Below are positions 8,835 to 16,486 of a stretch of DNA of 57,918 bases, in pieces. The stretch lies in assembly GCA_948434005.1 (NCBI GenBank), contig CAOJEH010000009.1:1-57918 (forward strand), in the 5' to 3' direction. The notes below the pieces were generated by a model. That model was not told the DNA's origin. It made no database searches and saw only the letters and a list, made by a program, of their open reading frames with translations. Within the stretch, counting starts at the first letter, position 1. The number at the start of each line of letters is the position of its first letter. The stretch comes from an uncultured Mycoplasmatota bacterium (GTDB taxonomy: Bacteria > Bacillota_I > Bacilli_A > RF39 > UBA660). A program made the translations under genes and the position numbers.

Positions 8835-8903
8835 TCATTTGGAATACTTAGTTAGTTTAGGTACTATTCCCCTTTACTTTTAAAAGTGAAAGGGGGTGAT
8901 TTT

Positions 8904-8996
8904 ATGACAAAGAGAGAGTATTATCTTTTTCTAATCATATTACTCCTTATTATTATGATTTTTATCATTCTAATAAAAATAGTACCAACTGTATAA
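8904..8996 (+). CDS. small hydrophobic peptide, type I toxin candidate (copy 1)
   Basis: A 30-residue ORF, too short for ordinary gene callers: MTKRE head, then about 19 hydrophobic residues (L/I/M/F) and a KIVPTV tail; a single predicted membrane segment. The SD AGGGGGTGAT is ideally placed, but a CCCCTTT...AAAGGGG hairpin in the leader covers it. It ends with TAA inside a stem that also forms the antisense-RNA terminator. The locus has its own promoter and terminator and a convergent antisense promoter, the plan of type I toxins such as Fst or TxpA. It does not clearly match a family I know; toxicity is inference. Confidence 0.8.
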   Translation: MTKREYYLFLIILLLIIMIFIILIKIVPTV

Positions 8997-9082
8997 GTCG
9001 GTACTAACCACATTTTTGGGATAGTACCTAACGCTTCAAAACTAGGTATCCCCTTTTTTATTGTATGAAGTTTCCTTCATCT
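8972..9082 (-). ncRNA. antisense RNA to small peptide mRNA (copy 1)
   Basis: Predicted from the minus-strand promoter at 9089-9117 and an intrinsic terminator on the same strand (AGTACC 8981-8986 with GGTACT 9000-9005, followed by a T-rich run). The RNA of about 110 nt would be complementary to the mRNA 3' region, including the last codons and the mRNA terminator loop. Ends are estimates. Confidence 0.7.
9017..9059 (+). terminator. terminator of small peptide gene 1
   Basis: GGGATAGTACCTA pairs with TAGGTATCCC (one bulge), then T6. The 5' arm is also complementary to the leader (TTAGGTACTATTCCC near 8858-8872), so the mRNA 5' and 3' ends can pair. Confidence 0.85.
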
Positions 9083-9088
9083 ATATAC

Positions 9089-9117
9089 AATATATCATAA
9101 CCAAATAATAATTTCAA
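9089..9117 (-). promoter_or_regulatory. antisense RNA promoter, copy 1
   Basis: On the minus strand: TTGAAA, exactly 17 bp, TATATT; transcript start near 9082, running back into the peptide gene. Confidence 0.75.
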
Positions 9118-9168
9118 TTTATTTATAATATTTGGTATAAATTGATATAAATAATTTACCTTGTTCGA

Positions 9169-9197
9169 TTGTTTTAAAATATTTCGTAGTATATAAT
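9169..9197 (+). promoter_or_regulatory. promoter of small peptide gene 2
   Basis: Identical to copy 1: TTGTTT, 17 bp, TATAAT. Confidence 0.75.
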
Positions 9198-9266
9198 TCA
9201 TTTGGAATACTTAGTTAGTTTAGGTACTATTCCCCTTTACTTTTAAAAGTGAAAGGGGGTGATTTT

Positions 9267-9359
9267 ATGACAAAGAGAGAGTATTATCTTTTTCTAATCA
9301 TATTACTCCTTATTATTATGATTTTCATCATTCTAATAAAAATAGTACCAACTGTATAA
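9267..9359 (+). CDS. small hydrophobic peptide, type I toxin candidate (copy 2)
   Basis: The 30-codon product is identical to that of the gene at 8904-8996; the one base difference inside the ORF (TTT to TTC) is silent, which suggests selection on the peptide. The same AGGGGGTGAT SD is masked by the same leader hairpin. Only the region after the shared 237 bp differs: the terminator loop reads CTCGTC here and CGCTTC in copy 1, so each antisense RNA may act mainly on its own mRNA. Confidence 0.8.
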   Translation: MTKREYYLFLIILLLIIMIFIILIKIVPTV

Positions 9360-9448
9360 GTCGGTACTAAAACATTATACTAATGGGATAGTACCTAACT
9401 CGTCAAAACTAGGTATTCCCTTTTTTATTTTATGCAAATTTCTTTAAC
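9335..9448 (-). ncRNA. antisense RNA to small peptide mRNA (copy 2)
   Basis: Predicted from the promoter at 9455-9483 and the terminator stem equivalent to copy 1 (AGTACC/GGTACT, 9344-9368, then a T-rich run on the minus strand). Ends are estimates. Confidence 0.68.
9385..9427 (+). terminator. terminator of small peptide gene 2
   Basis: GGGATAGTACCTA pairs with TAGGTATTCCC, followed by T7. Confidence 0.85.
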
Positions 9449-9454
9449 ATATTA

Positions 9455-9483
9455 ATACTAACATATTTTGATAACTTTGTCAA
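9455..9483 (-). promoter_or_regulatory. antisense RNA promoter, copy 2
   Basis: On the minus strand: consensus TTGACA, 17 bp, TAGTAT. It lies just after the CotF gene stop. Confidence 0.72.
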
Positions 9484-9490
9484 AAATGTA

Positions 9491-9808
9491 TTATCCATTT
9501 AAATCAGTAAATTCTTGGTTAAGAGTATTATATTTAGCCCCTACTTTTGCTCCTTCTGCTTGTTCTAGGACATACCATCCTTTACGAAACATTAATTCAT
9601 ATGTTTCTCTTTGTAATTTAATATAAGTATCAAACATATCTTTAAATTCTTGATATAGTGCCTCATTACTTGCTTCAGTTAGGGCAACTGTATAATTCTT
9701 AGTCATCTCTTTTAAACAACTAAGTAATGAATTAATATAATCTTTTTCATTTAATTCTACTCCTGTAGGAACCTCTGTCTTTTGATTTTTTATTTGATTA
9801 TTATTCAT
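9491..9808 (-). CDS. spore coat protein, CotF-like
   Basis: A four-helix-bundle (ferritin-like) coat F domain protein. Family marks include DYINSLLSCLKEMTKNYTVAL near the N-terminus, a central YQEFKDMFDTYIKLQRETYELMFRKGWY and the KGWY(V/L)EQA end. 105 aa from the ATG at 9808, which has AAGGAGG before it. It overlaps the preceding small coat gene by 8 bp, the usual pairing of two CotF-like genes in spore formers. Expected to assemble in the coat around the forespore; late mother-cell expression is inferred from the family, not from a visible promoter. Confidence 0.85.
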   Translation of the reverse strand: MNNNQIKNQKTEVPTGVELNEKDYINSLLSCLKEMTKNYTVALTEASNEALYQEFKDMFDTYIKLQRETYELMFRKGWYVLEQAEGAKVGAKYNTLNQEFTDLNG

Positions 9809-10025
9809 TGCTTCCTCCTTCATTTAATATATTTAAGACTTTTTGCATTGACTCATAAAATATATTTGAAGCTTTTTCTAATTGTTTTCTTAATTCTTCA
9901 TCTTCTACACTATTAATGGCATTATATGCACTTTTATAAGCTCCATAATTCCAAGTAAACATATCACTTAAATAGTCTAAATCCTTACAACTTATAATAC
10001 TAGGTACTTCTTCATAATTATTCAT
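9801..10025 (-). CDS. small spore coat protein, CotF-associated
   Basis: A 74-residue helical protein with ISCKDLDYLSDMFTWNYGAYK followed by two amphipathic helices, a pattern common in the short partner of CotF-like proteins of clostridia and Erysipelotrichia. The ATG at 10025 has GGGAGGAAA before it; the frame continues five codons upstream without support. It is coupled to the downstream CotF gene by overlap. The upstream neighbour is a Rieske flavoprotein 20 bp away. Confidence 0.75.
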   Translation of the reverse strand: MNNYEEVPSIISCKDLDYLSDMFTWNYGAYKSAYNAINSVEDEELRKQLEKASNIFYESMQKVLNILNEGGSNE

Positions 10026-10059
10026 TATTTTTCCTCCCAATAGTATTGTGGTAAGTTAA

Positions 10060-11490
10060 CTATTTTTTTATACACTTTTTAATATCTTTTGTAGTAGGAC
10101 CATAAATAATATTTCCATCTATATCAAATCTAGAACCATGGCAAGGACAATCCCAGGTATTTTCTTCCCTATTAAAAACTAGGTTACATTTCATATGAGG
10201 GCATATTAAAGATACCATATGTCTATTACCAAATGTATCAGTAAAAACACCATATTTTACTCCTTTTATTTCTATATATTCTGGATTACTCTTTTTAAAT
10301 AATGCCTCAGGATATACTTTCATATAATGAAAACTACCTATAATTGATTCTATAATTAAAGAGGAATTAATTCTATTAGGATTAAATAACTTTTCATATT
10401 TATTTTCCTTATCCATAATTAAATCACTGATTATCTTAGAACCAATCATAGAGTTAGTCATTCCCCAAGCATTATATGCGGTAGATATATATAAATTATC
10501 TTTTACTTTACCAATAAAAGGTAAGTTATCATTACTCATAATATCTTGATTCATCCAAGTATATAAAGGATCTTTCTTAAATAAATTCTTGAAATCTTTT
10601 CTGCTTTTATCATAATTTTCTTTATAATCTATTTTACTAGTAAGTCTATGTTTGTTAGACCCATAGATTAAATAATCTTTATAATATCTAATAGACATTA
10701 AGTTATCATCTATATTAATTGCACTATAGTTACTAGTATTTTTCATCTTAGCCACATTAACATATTCTCTTTTTATATATGTTTTTAATGGTATCATTGT
10801 AGGTATTATAAAAAATGGATAATGACATGCGACTATTACTTTTTTAGCATATATTATACCTCTATTAGTTTCAACTTTATATTTATCCTTTTCTAGTGTT
10901 ATATTTTTAGCAGTTACATTTTCATATATATCTACATATTCACTAATTATTTTTACAAGTCCATCTAAATACTTTAGAGGATGAAAGGTATAAGTATCAC
11001 TTACTTTTATACCACTTACAATATTATCACTTAATATATCTTCTACTTTGATATTCCATTTTTTTAGTAATTCTTTCTCTTTACTTATCTTTTCTATATT
11101 TTTTGCATCTCTTGTAAAAAGAATAGATGCCACTTTTTCTAAATCACATTTTATCTTATTTTTATCTATAATATCTTTTATTAATTTAATGGCATCAATT
11201 TGAGAATTTAAATATAATTTAGCAGTATCCTCATCAAAATTATTTGTTAATTTAGTATAGATATTTTCTTGTAAATAACTTATTTTTGCAGTAGTTTTAC
11301 TAGTAATACCACAACCTATTTTACCTTTATCTATAATAGCTACTTGTTTTCCTATATCTTTTAAAAAATAGGCAGTATTAAGTCCTGTTATACCTCCACC
11401 TATAATTAAGATATCTGTAGTTAGTTCTTTTTCTATATTTTTACTTTTTACTTTTATATTAATATCTTCCCAAATAGAAATATTTTTCAT
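10060..11490 (-). CDS. FAD-dependent oxidoreductase with C-terminal Rieske domain
   Basis: A D-amino-acid-oxidase-type flavoprotein: the FAD-binding motif ILIIGGGITGLNTAYFL starts near residue 27. The C-terminal 75 residues are a Rieske [2Fe-2S] domain with CPHMKC and CPCHGSRF as cluster ligands. This two-domain form (476 aa) resembles Bacillus YhfW-type proteins; the substrate is unknown. SD GGTGAT precedes the ATG. Coat genes follow within 35 bp, so it may be cotranscribed with them. Confidence 0.9.
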   Translation of the reverse strand: MKNISIWEDINIKVKSKNIEKELTTDILIIGGGITGLNTAYFLKDIGKQVAIIDKGKIGCGITSKTTAKISYLQENIYTKLTNNFDEDTAKLYLNSQIDAIKLIKDIIDKNKIKCDLEKVASILFTRDAKNIEKISKEKELLKKWNIKVEDILSDNIVSGIKVSDTYTFHPLKYLDGLVKIISEYVDIYENVTAKNITLEKDKYKVETNRGIIYAKKVIVACHYPFFIIPTMIPLKTYIKREYVNVAKMKNTSNYSAINIDDNLMSIRYYKDYLIYGSNKHRLTSKIDYKENYDKSRKDFKNLFKKDPLYTWMNQDIMSNDNLPFIGKVKDNLYISTAYNAWGMTNSMIGSKIISDLIMDKENKYEKLFNPNRINSSLIIESIIGSFHYMKVYPEALFKKSNPEYIEIKGVKYGVFTDTFGNRHMVSLICPHMKCNLVFNREENTWDCPCHGSRFDIDGNIIYGPTTKDIKKCIKK

Positions 11491-11545
11491 ATAATCACCA
11501 GTATTATTATGCTATGTATATAAAAAATAATACTATTTCGTAGTA

Positions 11546-11977
11546 TTATAAATATTCTTTTAATTTTTCAACACATTTTTCTTGCATTGAGATATACTCT
11601 TTTACAATATTTGAAACTTCTTTATCTATTTCTTTTTTATTATAAATTCTTCTTCCTTCAATAATTCCCATATTAGTACCTTGCATGAGAAGCTCTGCTA
11701 TTTTAGAGTTACTATGATCAGTTAGAGTTTTCATTTCTACTCCATACCAAGTCATAGCTTTAGTAACAGCACCTGTCTCATGTGGTTCATCAGTACTATT
11801 ATATTTTTTATAAATATCTTTAATTTTTTCAGAGATATCACTATAATCATTATATTGTTTATTTAATATTTCCCTAAAGTCGCGATCTTCTACCTTATCC
11901 AATATAAAATGAATAGCGTCCATTCCCATAGATGCACCTTTATTTATTTCATCTAATGCATTAATATTTTCTTTCAT
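11546..11977 (-). CDS. ferritin-like helical protein, spore-associated candidate
   Basis: A 143-aa all-helical protein with the look of the ferritin-like DUF2383 group: MGMDAIHFILDKVEDRDFREILNK and a second pair of helices with EMKTLTDHSNSKIAELLMQG. Conserved metal ligands of true ferritins are not evident. SD GGAGG before the ATG. Its position next to two CotF-like coat genes and a Rieske flavoprotein suggests a spore or stress role, but this is context only. Confidence 0.6.
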   Translation of the reverse strand: MKENINALDEINKGASMGMDAIHFILDKVEDRDFREILNKQYNDYSDISEKIKDIYKKYNSTDEPHETGAVTKAMTWYGVEMKTLTDHSNSKIAELLMQGTNMGIIEGRRIYNKKEIDKEVSNIVKEYISMQEKCVEKLKEYL

Positions 11978-12029
11978 TAAATTATCCTCCTCTATTATTA
12001 TGATAATTTAGAAGAAAATAATACACTAT

Positions 12030-13199
12030 TTATCTTTTAATTTTAGCTGTAAAATATGCATTTAAAGGTATTGAAAAAGTTACTATTAATAATAAATAAT
12101 TTAAATACATATCAAGTTTTAATAAGATAGTTAATAAAAGTAAGGTATAACCAAATATTCTACCAATATTTAAAGCTACTTCTCTAATTGACCAAAACTC
12201 CATTGTATTATCTTCTTTTATAATACTTGAATTAGATACATTATACATTCTTATTTCTATTATCATTGTTAAAATATTAATAAGTGAATTGTATATCATA
12301 TAGTAAATTATTAAGGTTATATTATTAGTATAAAACATCAATAAGAGTAGTGATATAACAGGAATTATTCCACATATAATAATAACTCCTTTATCACTTT
12401 TATTTTTAAATTTCTTACTATAAATATGTGCCATTAATATTGTAATAATAGATGATATGGAAGAGATTAATCCTAGATTCATATCTGTTTTAAAAGCATT
12501 AAATATTAATATTGTTACTAATGTATCTAAAACTGTGGTACTCATACCTTTTAGAATTTCTTCTTTATGCAAGTTTCTTACATTTTTATCTTTCATTATT
12601 ATTTTAAATGACTTTATTGGGGTAAATTCATAGTTCTTCTTTTCAATTGTTTTTATAAAAAATGATGTAATTATCTGAATACCTGATATTACCGCTATTA
12701 CGATGGCAGTTAAATAAAAGTTTGTTGTAGTAATTATACTACCTAAAAAAATAGGTGTTAATACATTTACTATTAAATGTGTTGTTTTTCTTTTTACCTC
12801 ATACTGTTCTCTATCTTTATTCTTTATTTGCTTTGAAATAAAAAGATTATATGGATACCAATATGCTATAGTAGCAACCCCATGTATAAAAGCTAATATT
12901 AATAGATGATTTAAGATTTCTTCTTTTAATATGATAATAAATAAAATATAGAAAAAATTTAAAATAACTCCTAGTCTAAACATACCTATTTGAAATTTAT
13001 TTCTAACAATATATCCTACTATAAAACCAAATACACTTAAAAAGAAATAATGTAGTATATTATAAATTGATAAACTTGTTAAACTATCTGTTGATGTTTT
13101 AATAAAATATGCAGTTAAAAATGGGCCAAAAAATATATCTATTACCTTTCTTAAAGAACTAATTATTATAAATAAATTTTCTTTACTTCTAATACTCAA
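12030..13199 (-). CDS. MFS-type membrane transporter
   Basis: A 389-aa protein with about 12 predicted membrane helices in two halves separated by a charged loop near residue 190 (KTIEKKNYEFTP). No substrate motif is recognised. The start is a TTG at 13199 with AAAGGATG upstream. It follows a second, related MFS gene by 20 bp, so the two form an operon and may act as a pair of exporters or a heterodimer; the two sequences are only distantly similar. Confidence 0.82.
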   Translation of the reverse strand: MSIRSKENLFIIISSLRKVIDIFFGPFLTAYFIKTSTDSLTSLSIYNILHYFFLSVFGFIVGYIVRNKFQIGMFRLGVILNFFYILFIIILKEEILNHLLILAFIHGVATIAYWYPYNLFISKQIKNKDREQYEVKRKTTHLIVNVLTPIFLGSIITTTNFYLTAIVIAVISGIQIITSFFIKTIEKKNYEFTPIKSFKIIMKDKNVRNLHKEEILKGMSTTVLDTLVTILIFNAFKTDMNLGLISSISSIITILMAHIYSKKFKNKSDKGVIIICGIIPVISLLLLMFYTNNITLIIYYMIYNSLINILTMIIEIRMYNVSNSSIIKEDNTMEFWSIREVALNIGRIFGYTLLLLTILLKLDMYLNYLLLIVTFSIPLNAYFTAKIKR

Positions 13200-13219
13200 T
13201 TTTTACACATCCTTTTTTA

Positions 13220-14413
13220 TTACTTAACTAAACTATACATTTTCCTAATTAATACTACAGAAGATACTGCTCCTATAAGTAAAAAGGTAATCGCATATTC
13301 TAATTTAAATTTTAATAATATAAGAGTTATAATTCCACTAATAATAAAATTACCTATCTTTCTAAAAGTATTAAAATATATAATAGCTTGTTCATGATAT
13401 ATTGGTCTACATTTATTAAGTAGTACTGTTTTCATATAGTTTTGTAATGGATCTCTAATACTTAAAATTATTAAAAATCCTAAAGCTGATATAATTATAC
13501 CTAGAAAGTCTTTTTCTATAAAATCTCCCAATAAAATTAAAAATAAAGCAAATATTAAAGAAGTTATTATAACTCTAGGTAGTTTTTTACCTACTTTTTT
13601 ATATATTTTTATAAACAAAAGATTACCTAATACTCTAGATATTCTAGATAGTGCAATTATAAATGAAAGATATATTACAGCTTTATCTAGTTTTAAAAAC
13701 TCTTCTAAATTATATTGTAGTAATAATTTTGTATTAGTTTGGGATAATTCTATTATAGAATATACTATTGAGTAAACTAGTAATATAATTAAAACTCTTT
13801 TAGTAATTTTAAAATCTCTATTTTCTACTTCTTCTTCATTATCTTGTTTTATCTCATATATAAAGTTAGATAAAATACAATTATTAATACAAAAAGCTAT
13901 ACATATTAACATTGGAATATATGGATTAAGATTAAATAAAAAACCTGATACAAATGATACTATCATTGTTACTATTGAATAAATTAGAGTAGAAAAATTT
14001 TGTATTTTAATAAACTTATCTAACCTATTTTGAGCTTTTAAGTTTTCTCTTAATATAACACTATCCATATCTTTAAATAGAGGTGCTACATTATATAATA
14101 TATAACCTATAAGTATTAGGATATAGCTTTTAGAAAATGTTATTAATATAGATGATAGTAACATCATATATACTCCAAATTTTAGTGAGGCCTTATTACC
14201 AATTTTTTTAATTATTTTTATAACAATATTTTGAATAAGTATTACAAATAACATAGAAAACATTGTAAGTGAAGAAATATCCATTGCAGTTAAATGTTTT
14301 ACTTTAGTTAAAAATATTGTATTAATAGCTACAAAGAATACTAAATCTGCTGATAGACCATAAAATATTGGATATATTTTGTTACTTATATTTATCTTTT
14401 TATTTATATCCAT
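13220..14413 (-). CDS. MFS-type membrane transporter
   Basis: A 397-aa, about 12-helix permease, first gene of a two-transporter operon. The central loop EIKQDNEEEVENRDFKITKR near residue 195 divides the halves. SD GGTGATAA before the ATG. Upstream lie two palindromes (14449-14482) that probably bind a repressor or activator; no regulator gene is adjacent. Substrate unknown. Confidence 0.83.
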   Translation of the reverse strand: MDINKKINISNKIYPIFYGLSADLVFFVAINTIFLTKVKHLTAMDISSLTMFSMLFVILIQNIVIKIIKKIGNKASLKFGVYMMLLSSILITFSKSYILILIGYILYNVAPLFKDMDSVILRENLKAQNRLDKFIKIQNFSTLIYSIVTMIVSFVSGFLFNLNPYIPMLICIAFCINNCILSNFIYEIKQDNEEEVENRDFKITKRVLIILLVYSIVYSIIELSQTNTKLLLQYNLEEFLKLDKAVIYLSFIIALSRISRVLGNLLFIKIYKKVGKKLPRVIITSLIFALFLILLGDFIEKDFLGIIISALGFLIILSIRDPLQNYMKTVLLNKCRPIYHEQAIIYFNTFRKIGNFIISGIITLILLKFKLEYAITFLLIGAVSSVVLIRKMYSLVK

Positions 14414-14448
14414 ATAATTATCACCAATTATAATTTATCACAGTTTTA

Positions 14449-14482
14449 TTATTTACGTAAATAAATTGTAAATATATTTACA
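14449..14482 (-). promoter_or_regulatory. double palindrome upstream of MFS operon
   Basis: Two perfect 16-bp palindromes, TTATTTACGTAAATAA (14449-14464) and TGTAAATATATTTACA (14467-14482), and a third GTAAATA half-site at 14491-14497. A TATAAT lies about 20 bp downstream (minus strand) near 14428, with no good -35, so the palindromes occupy the -35 region. Confidence 0.55.
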
Positions 14483-14494
14483 TATACTTTGTAA

Positions 14495-14520
14495 ATAAAA
14501 AAGAGAAGCTAACTTCTCTT
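14495..14520 (-). terminator. terminator of the gene at 14527-15069
   Basis: Stem AAGAGAAG/CTTCTCTT (14501-14508 with 14513-14520), 4-nt loop, T6 on the minus strand. Confidence 0.85.
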
Positions 14521-14526
14521 AATATT

Positions 14527-15069
14527 TTATTTCTTAATCTTTTGTACTGACTTAGGACATATTTCAATATTTCCTAAGCCATCCTTTAAACTTTTTAATC
14601 CTTCAGCAGTATATGTTTCTTTTGTAATAGGTGATCTACGATGATTAAAAATATCTACAAGCATACAGTTAAGTCCTAAGATTGAATTTATATCATCAAG
14701 TTTTTGACTAGGTGCTTCTAATGAATTCTGTCTAATAGTTTGTGTTAGTTTTCCGTTTGTAATAGTTAATGTCTCATCTTTAAGACCAAATTCAGTAACT
14801 TCAGTTTCTCTTGAAATATTGTATATTATATTTTCATATGGATCCGTTATTGGTACTTTTTTCTTATCATGAACAACTGTTGCATTATCATCAGATATAC
14901 TAACTCTAATTGTATCAGTTATACGATCATCTTTCTTGTAGTGAACTAATTCTAATTCTATACTATCAGAACCTATTTTTTTAACACTAGCCTTATTAAC
15001 TAAATAACTATCTATACCTGTCATTTTTATATAATCAGAGTATACTCTAGCATCTATATCTAAACCCAT
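14527..15069 (-). CDS. hypothetical protein, 180 aa
   Basis: I do not recognise the family. From the ATG at 15069 (GAGGGGGAAAATATA before it) the protein begins MGLDIDARVYSDYIKM; mixed alpha/beta, mostly beta in the first 110 residues, no membrane segment. The frame continues 20 codons further upstream, but those residues are unlike the rest and overlap the likely promoter. Monocistronic, with a strong terminator. Confidence 0.78.
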   Translation of the reverse strand: MGLDIDARVYSDYIKMTGIDSYLVNKASVKKIGSDSIELELVHYKKDDRITDTIRVSISDDNATVVHDKKKVPITDPYENIIYNISRETEVTEFGLKDETLTITNGKLTQTIRQNSLEAPSQKLDDINSILGLNCMLVDIFNHRRSPITKETYTAEGLKSLKDGLGNIEICPKSVQKIKK

Positions 15070-15150
15070 TATATTTTCCCCCTCAAATAAATGTGTGCTT
15101 ATTATATCATAATGTCTTAAATATGTCAATTTATTTTAAATACCCCAAAT

Positions 15151-15717
15151 CTAGTAATAGTCTTCTTTTGAAATTATTTCTAAAGGTTCTTTTCTTCTTA
15201 ATTCCTTTAATTCTTCATCTGTTACAATTTTTATATCTTTTGATATGTCCATATGTAAGATTCCATCTAAATGATCTAATTCATGTGATAAAACTATTGC
15301 AGAAAACTCACTAAATATTTCATTTTTCTTTTCACCATTTGTATCAAAATATTCTACTTCTAACTCATATGGTCTATCTGTTAATCCTGCAATATGCTTA
15401 TTATTTTTCATACAGCTTAAACAAGCCTCCCAAAATCTACTATGTCCTTTTCTTTTTATTATAACTGGATTTATTAATACTTTACTTTCATTATAAGTAA
15501 TATCTTTCCTATCTATGTCTTTAGTATTTTTTAAATAAATCATTCTTTTAGGTATACCAATTTGTACTGCTGCTAAGGCAAAACAAGATGTTTGAAGGCA
15601 ATATTCCTCTAATAATTTTATGTCTTGTTTATAATCATTATTAGATAAATCTACTTCTTTTGATATTTGTCTTAAATATTTTTCATCATTTTCAATTGTT
15701 TTTCTAGTTATATCCAT
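15151..15717 (-). CDS. def: peptide deformylase (divergent)
   Basis: Removes the formyl group from nascent proteins. The three metal-site motifs are present in altered form: ALAAVQIG (usually GxGLAAPQ), EACLSC (usually EGCLS) and HELDHLDG (HExDH, the zinc ligands and catalytic Glu). 188 aa. SD AGGAG before the ATG. The first motif lacks the leading glycines and the second has Ala for Gly, so this may be a secondary deformylase. It is divergent from the phosphodiesterase gene with 64 bp between start codons. Confidence 0.85.
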   Translation of the reverse strand: MDITRKTIENDEKYLRQISKEVDLSNNDYKQDIKLLEEYCLQTSCFALAAVQIGIPKRMIYLKNTKDIDRKDITYNESKVLINPVIIKRKGHSRFWEACLSCMKNNKHIAGLTDRPYELEVEYFDTNGEKKNEIFSEFSAIVLSHELDHLDGILHMDISKDIKIVTDEELKELRRKEPLEIISKEDYY

Positions 15718-15781
15718 AATATTCTCCTATAAATTATAGTTATAATAACATATATATTTTTCTATTACAATATAATTAAAT

Positions 15782-16486
15782 ATGGAAAATATTAATCTTA
15801 ATAATTTAATAATTGCTCATAGAGGTATTCATAATAATCTAAATATTCCAGAAAACTCTATTAAAGCATTTAAGCGCGCTATAGATTATAAAGTGCCTAT
15901 AGAACTCGATATACACTTAACTACTGATAATAAATTAGTAGTTTTTCATGATTCTAATCTTCTTAGAATGACAGGAGAAAATAAATTAATTAGAAAATGT
16001 AGTTATGATGAGCTACAAAAGATGAGTTTACTAGATACAGATGAAAAGATTCCATTATTTGAAGATGTTTTATCTATGGTAGATGGTCAGGTTTTAATAG
16101 ATATTGAAGTAAAGAATGATAAAAGACTTAATACAACAGTTAAACAATTAATAAAGACTCTTGATAATTATAATGGGCCCGTAATTATCCAATCTTTTTA
16201 TTTGAAGTATTTACTTTCACTAAAACAAAAAAGAAAGAATTATATATTAGGAATTTTAGTTACTAATGCTGAATATTTTTACTATAAATTTCTTGATTCA
16301 AAGGCTATATTAAAACTATTAAAACCAAACTTTATTGCTTATAATAAAAGAATGGTCAAGTATTCAAGGATTCAGAATATAAGAAAAAAGGGTATATCAG
16401 TATTTGCTTGGACAATTAAAAATAAAAAAGAAAAAGAAGCTGCATTTAAATATGCAGACTCCATAATATCTGAGTATTTTAATTAA
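15782..16486 (+). CDS. glycerophosphodiester phosphodiesterase
   Basis: Cleaves glycerophosphodiesters to glycerol-3-phosphate and an alcohol. The GDPD core is clear: IIAHRG, PENSIKAFKRA, ELDIHLTTDNKLVVFHD, then LRMTGE, with the metal ligands E and D and both histidines. 234 aa, no signal peptide, so cytoplasmic. One of few plus-strand genes. No Shine-Dalgarno precedes the ATG at 15782; a TATAAT at 15771-15776 sits so close that the mRNA could be leaderless, though another TATAAT lies at 15741-15746. Its 3' end overlaps the converging OYE gene by 4 bp. Confidence 0.92.
   Translation: MENINLNNLIIAHRGIHNNLNIPENSIKAFKRAIDYKVPIELDIHLTTDNKLVVFHDSNLLRMTGENKLIRKCSYDELQKMSLLDTDEKIPLFEDVLSMVDGQVLIDIEVKNDKRLNTTVKQLIKTLDNYNGPVIIQSFYLKYLLSLKQKRKNYILGILVTNAEYFYYKFLDSKAILKLLKPNFIAYNKRMVKYSRIQNIRKKGISVFAWTIKNKKEKEAAFKYADSIISEYFN

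Larger units (their letters stand above)
8771..9370. repeat. tandem duplication of the small toxin locus
   Basis: Two direct copies of about 237 bp (8771-9007 and 9134-9370, offset 363 bp) differ at only two positions that I can see. Each holds a promoter, leader hairpin and 30-codon ORF. Sequence after the copies (terminator loops and antisense promoters) has diverged much more. This fills the 815-bp gap between cysE and the CotF gene. Confidence 0.95.

Noticed and set aside
8676-9490. Insertion sequence or MITE explanation for the tandem 237-bp repeats
   Set aside because: No terminal inverted repeats or target duplications were found, and each copy carries a complete expression unit with matching promoters and terminators.
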